Source: Planctomycetota bacterium (GTDB lineage: Bacteria > Planctomycetota > Phycisphaerae > Phycisphaerales > UBA1924). Taken from it: a stretch of 59,883 nt of DNA. Positions 59,834-59,883 of this stretch are shown one piece after another. Where the stretch lies: NCBI GenBank assembly GCA_018242605.1, contig JAFEBP010000025.1, positions 355 through 60,237 of the forward strand, given 5' to 3'. Made by a program: the position numbers and the translations under genes. Below the pieces are notes generated by a model. It did not search any database and was not told the DNA's origin. It worked only from the letters and a program-made list of their open reading frames with translations. Within the stretch, counting starts at the first letter, position 1. Each line of letters starts with the position of its first letter.

Positions 59834-59883
59834 CCCTGACAAATACCGTTTGTGAGGCGTCGTTTGGGATACACTCGGGTTAA

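Overview
The window looks like a chromosomal segment of a high-GC member of the Planctomycetota, most probably class Phycisphaerae. Evidence for this is: a PEP-CTERM-type tail with a PTPG motif on a secreted protein, a prepilin-like secreted protein, an ECF sigma factor paired with a large Ser/Thr kinase carrying C-terminal repeats, LpxA (an outer membrane with lipid A), a dockerin-like tail on a secreted glycosidase, and long PAS-rich hybrid kinases. Taxonomy is inferred from gene content only.

Layout. (1) 1-4052: the 3' end of 23S rRNA and 5S rRNA, then rpmJ-rpsM-rpsK-rpoA-rplQ. rpsD is absent from its usual place. rpmJ and rplQ are each preceded by a nearly identical promoter/leader motif. 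(2) 4057-22538: mostly housekeeping and signalling genes. These are an MBL hydrolase overlapping lpxA, lipB, a CHASE-PAS hybrid histidine kinase, a DUF1223 protein, a secreted endonuclease/phosphatase-fold protein, an MgtA-type P-ATPase, a second hybrid kinase with a lone receiver, a beta-CASP RNase-like protein, small envelope proteins and a B12-binding radical SAM enzyme. (3) 22643-40174: a glycan-processing region. It holds two GHL10-type proteins (one fused to a phosphodiester-glycosidase domain and dockerin-like repeats), two Gfo/Idh/MocA oxidoreductases, a PEP-CTERM protein, a GntR-headed sugar-sensing regulator, a prepilin-like protein, an ABC sugar importer without its ATPase, an FAD oxidoreductase and a GH38 alpha-mannosidase-family enzyme. 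The likely picture is secreted or periplasmic trimming, import, then redox and hydrolytic processing inside the cell. (4) 40299-51217: lysA with a beta-lactamase-fold lipoprotein, the kinase/sigma pair, a UbiB-like kinase, a small protein, a GT9 glycosyltransferase, an SRPBCC protein and tRNA-Asn. (5) 51218-59883: an accessory region. It begins with a GC-only palindrome and a three-gene operon with visibly lower GC: a TPR protein with a degenerate J-like segment, a small protein with a GrpE-like tail, and an 828-residue divergent Hsp70. A four-gene large-serine-recombinase cassette (small ORF, DUF2924, recombinase, HTH protein) follows.

The most promising candidate for an undescribed system is the Hsp70 operon next to the recombinase cassette. 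It resembles a complete but highly diverged DnaJ/GrpE/DnaK-like machine on what may be a mobile island. Its function cannot be read from the sequence. Proteostasis of a special client, a stress role, or defence against mobile elements are all possible.
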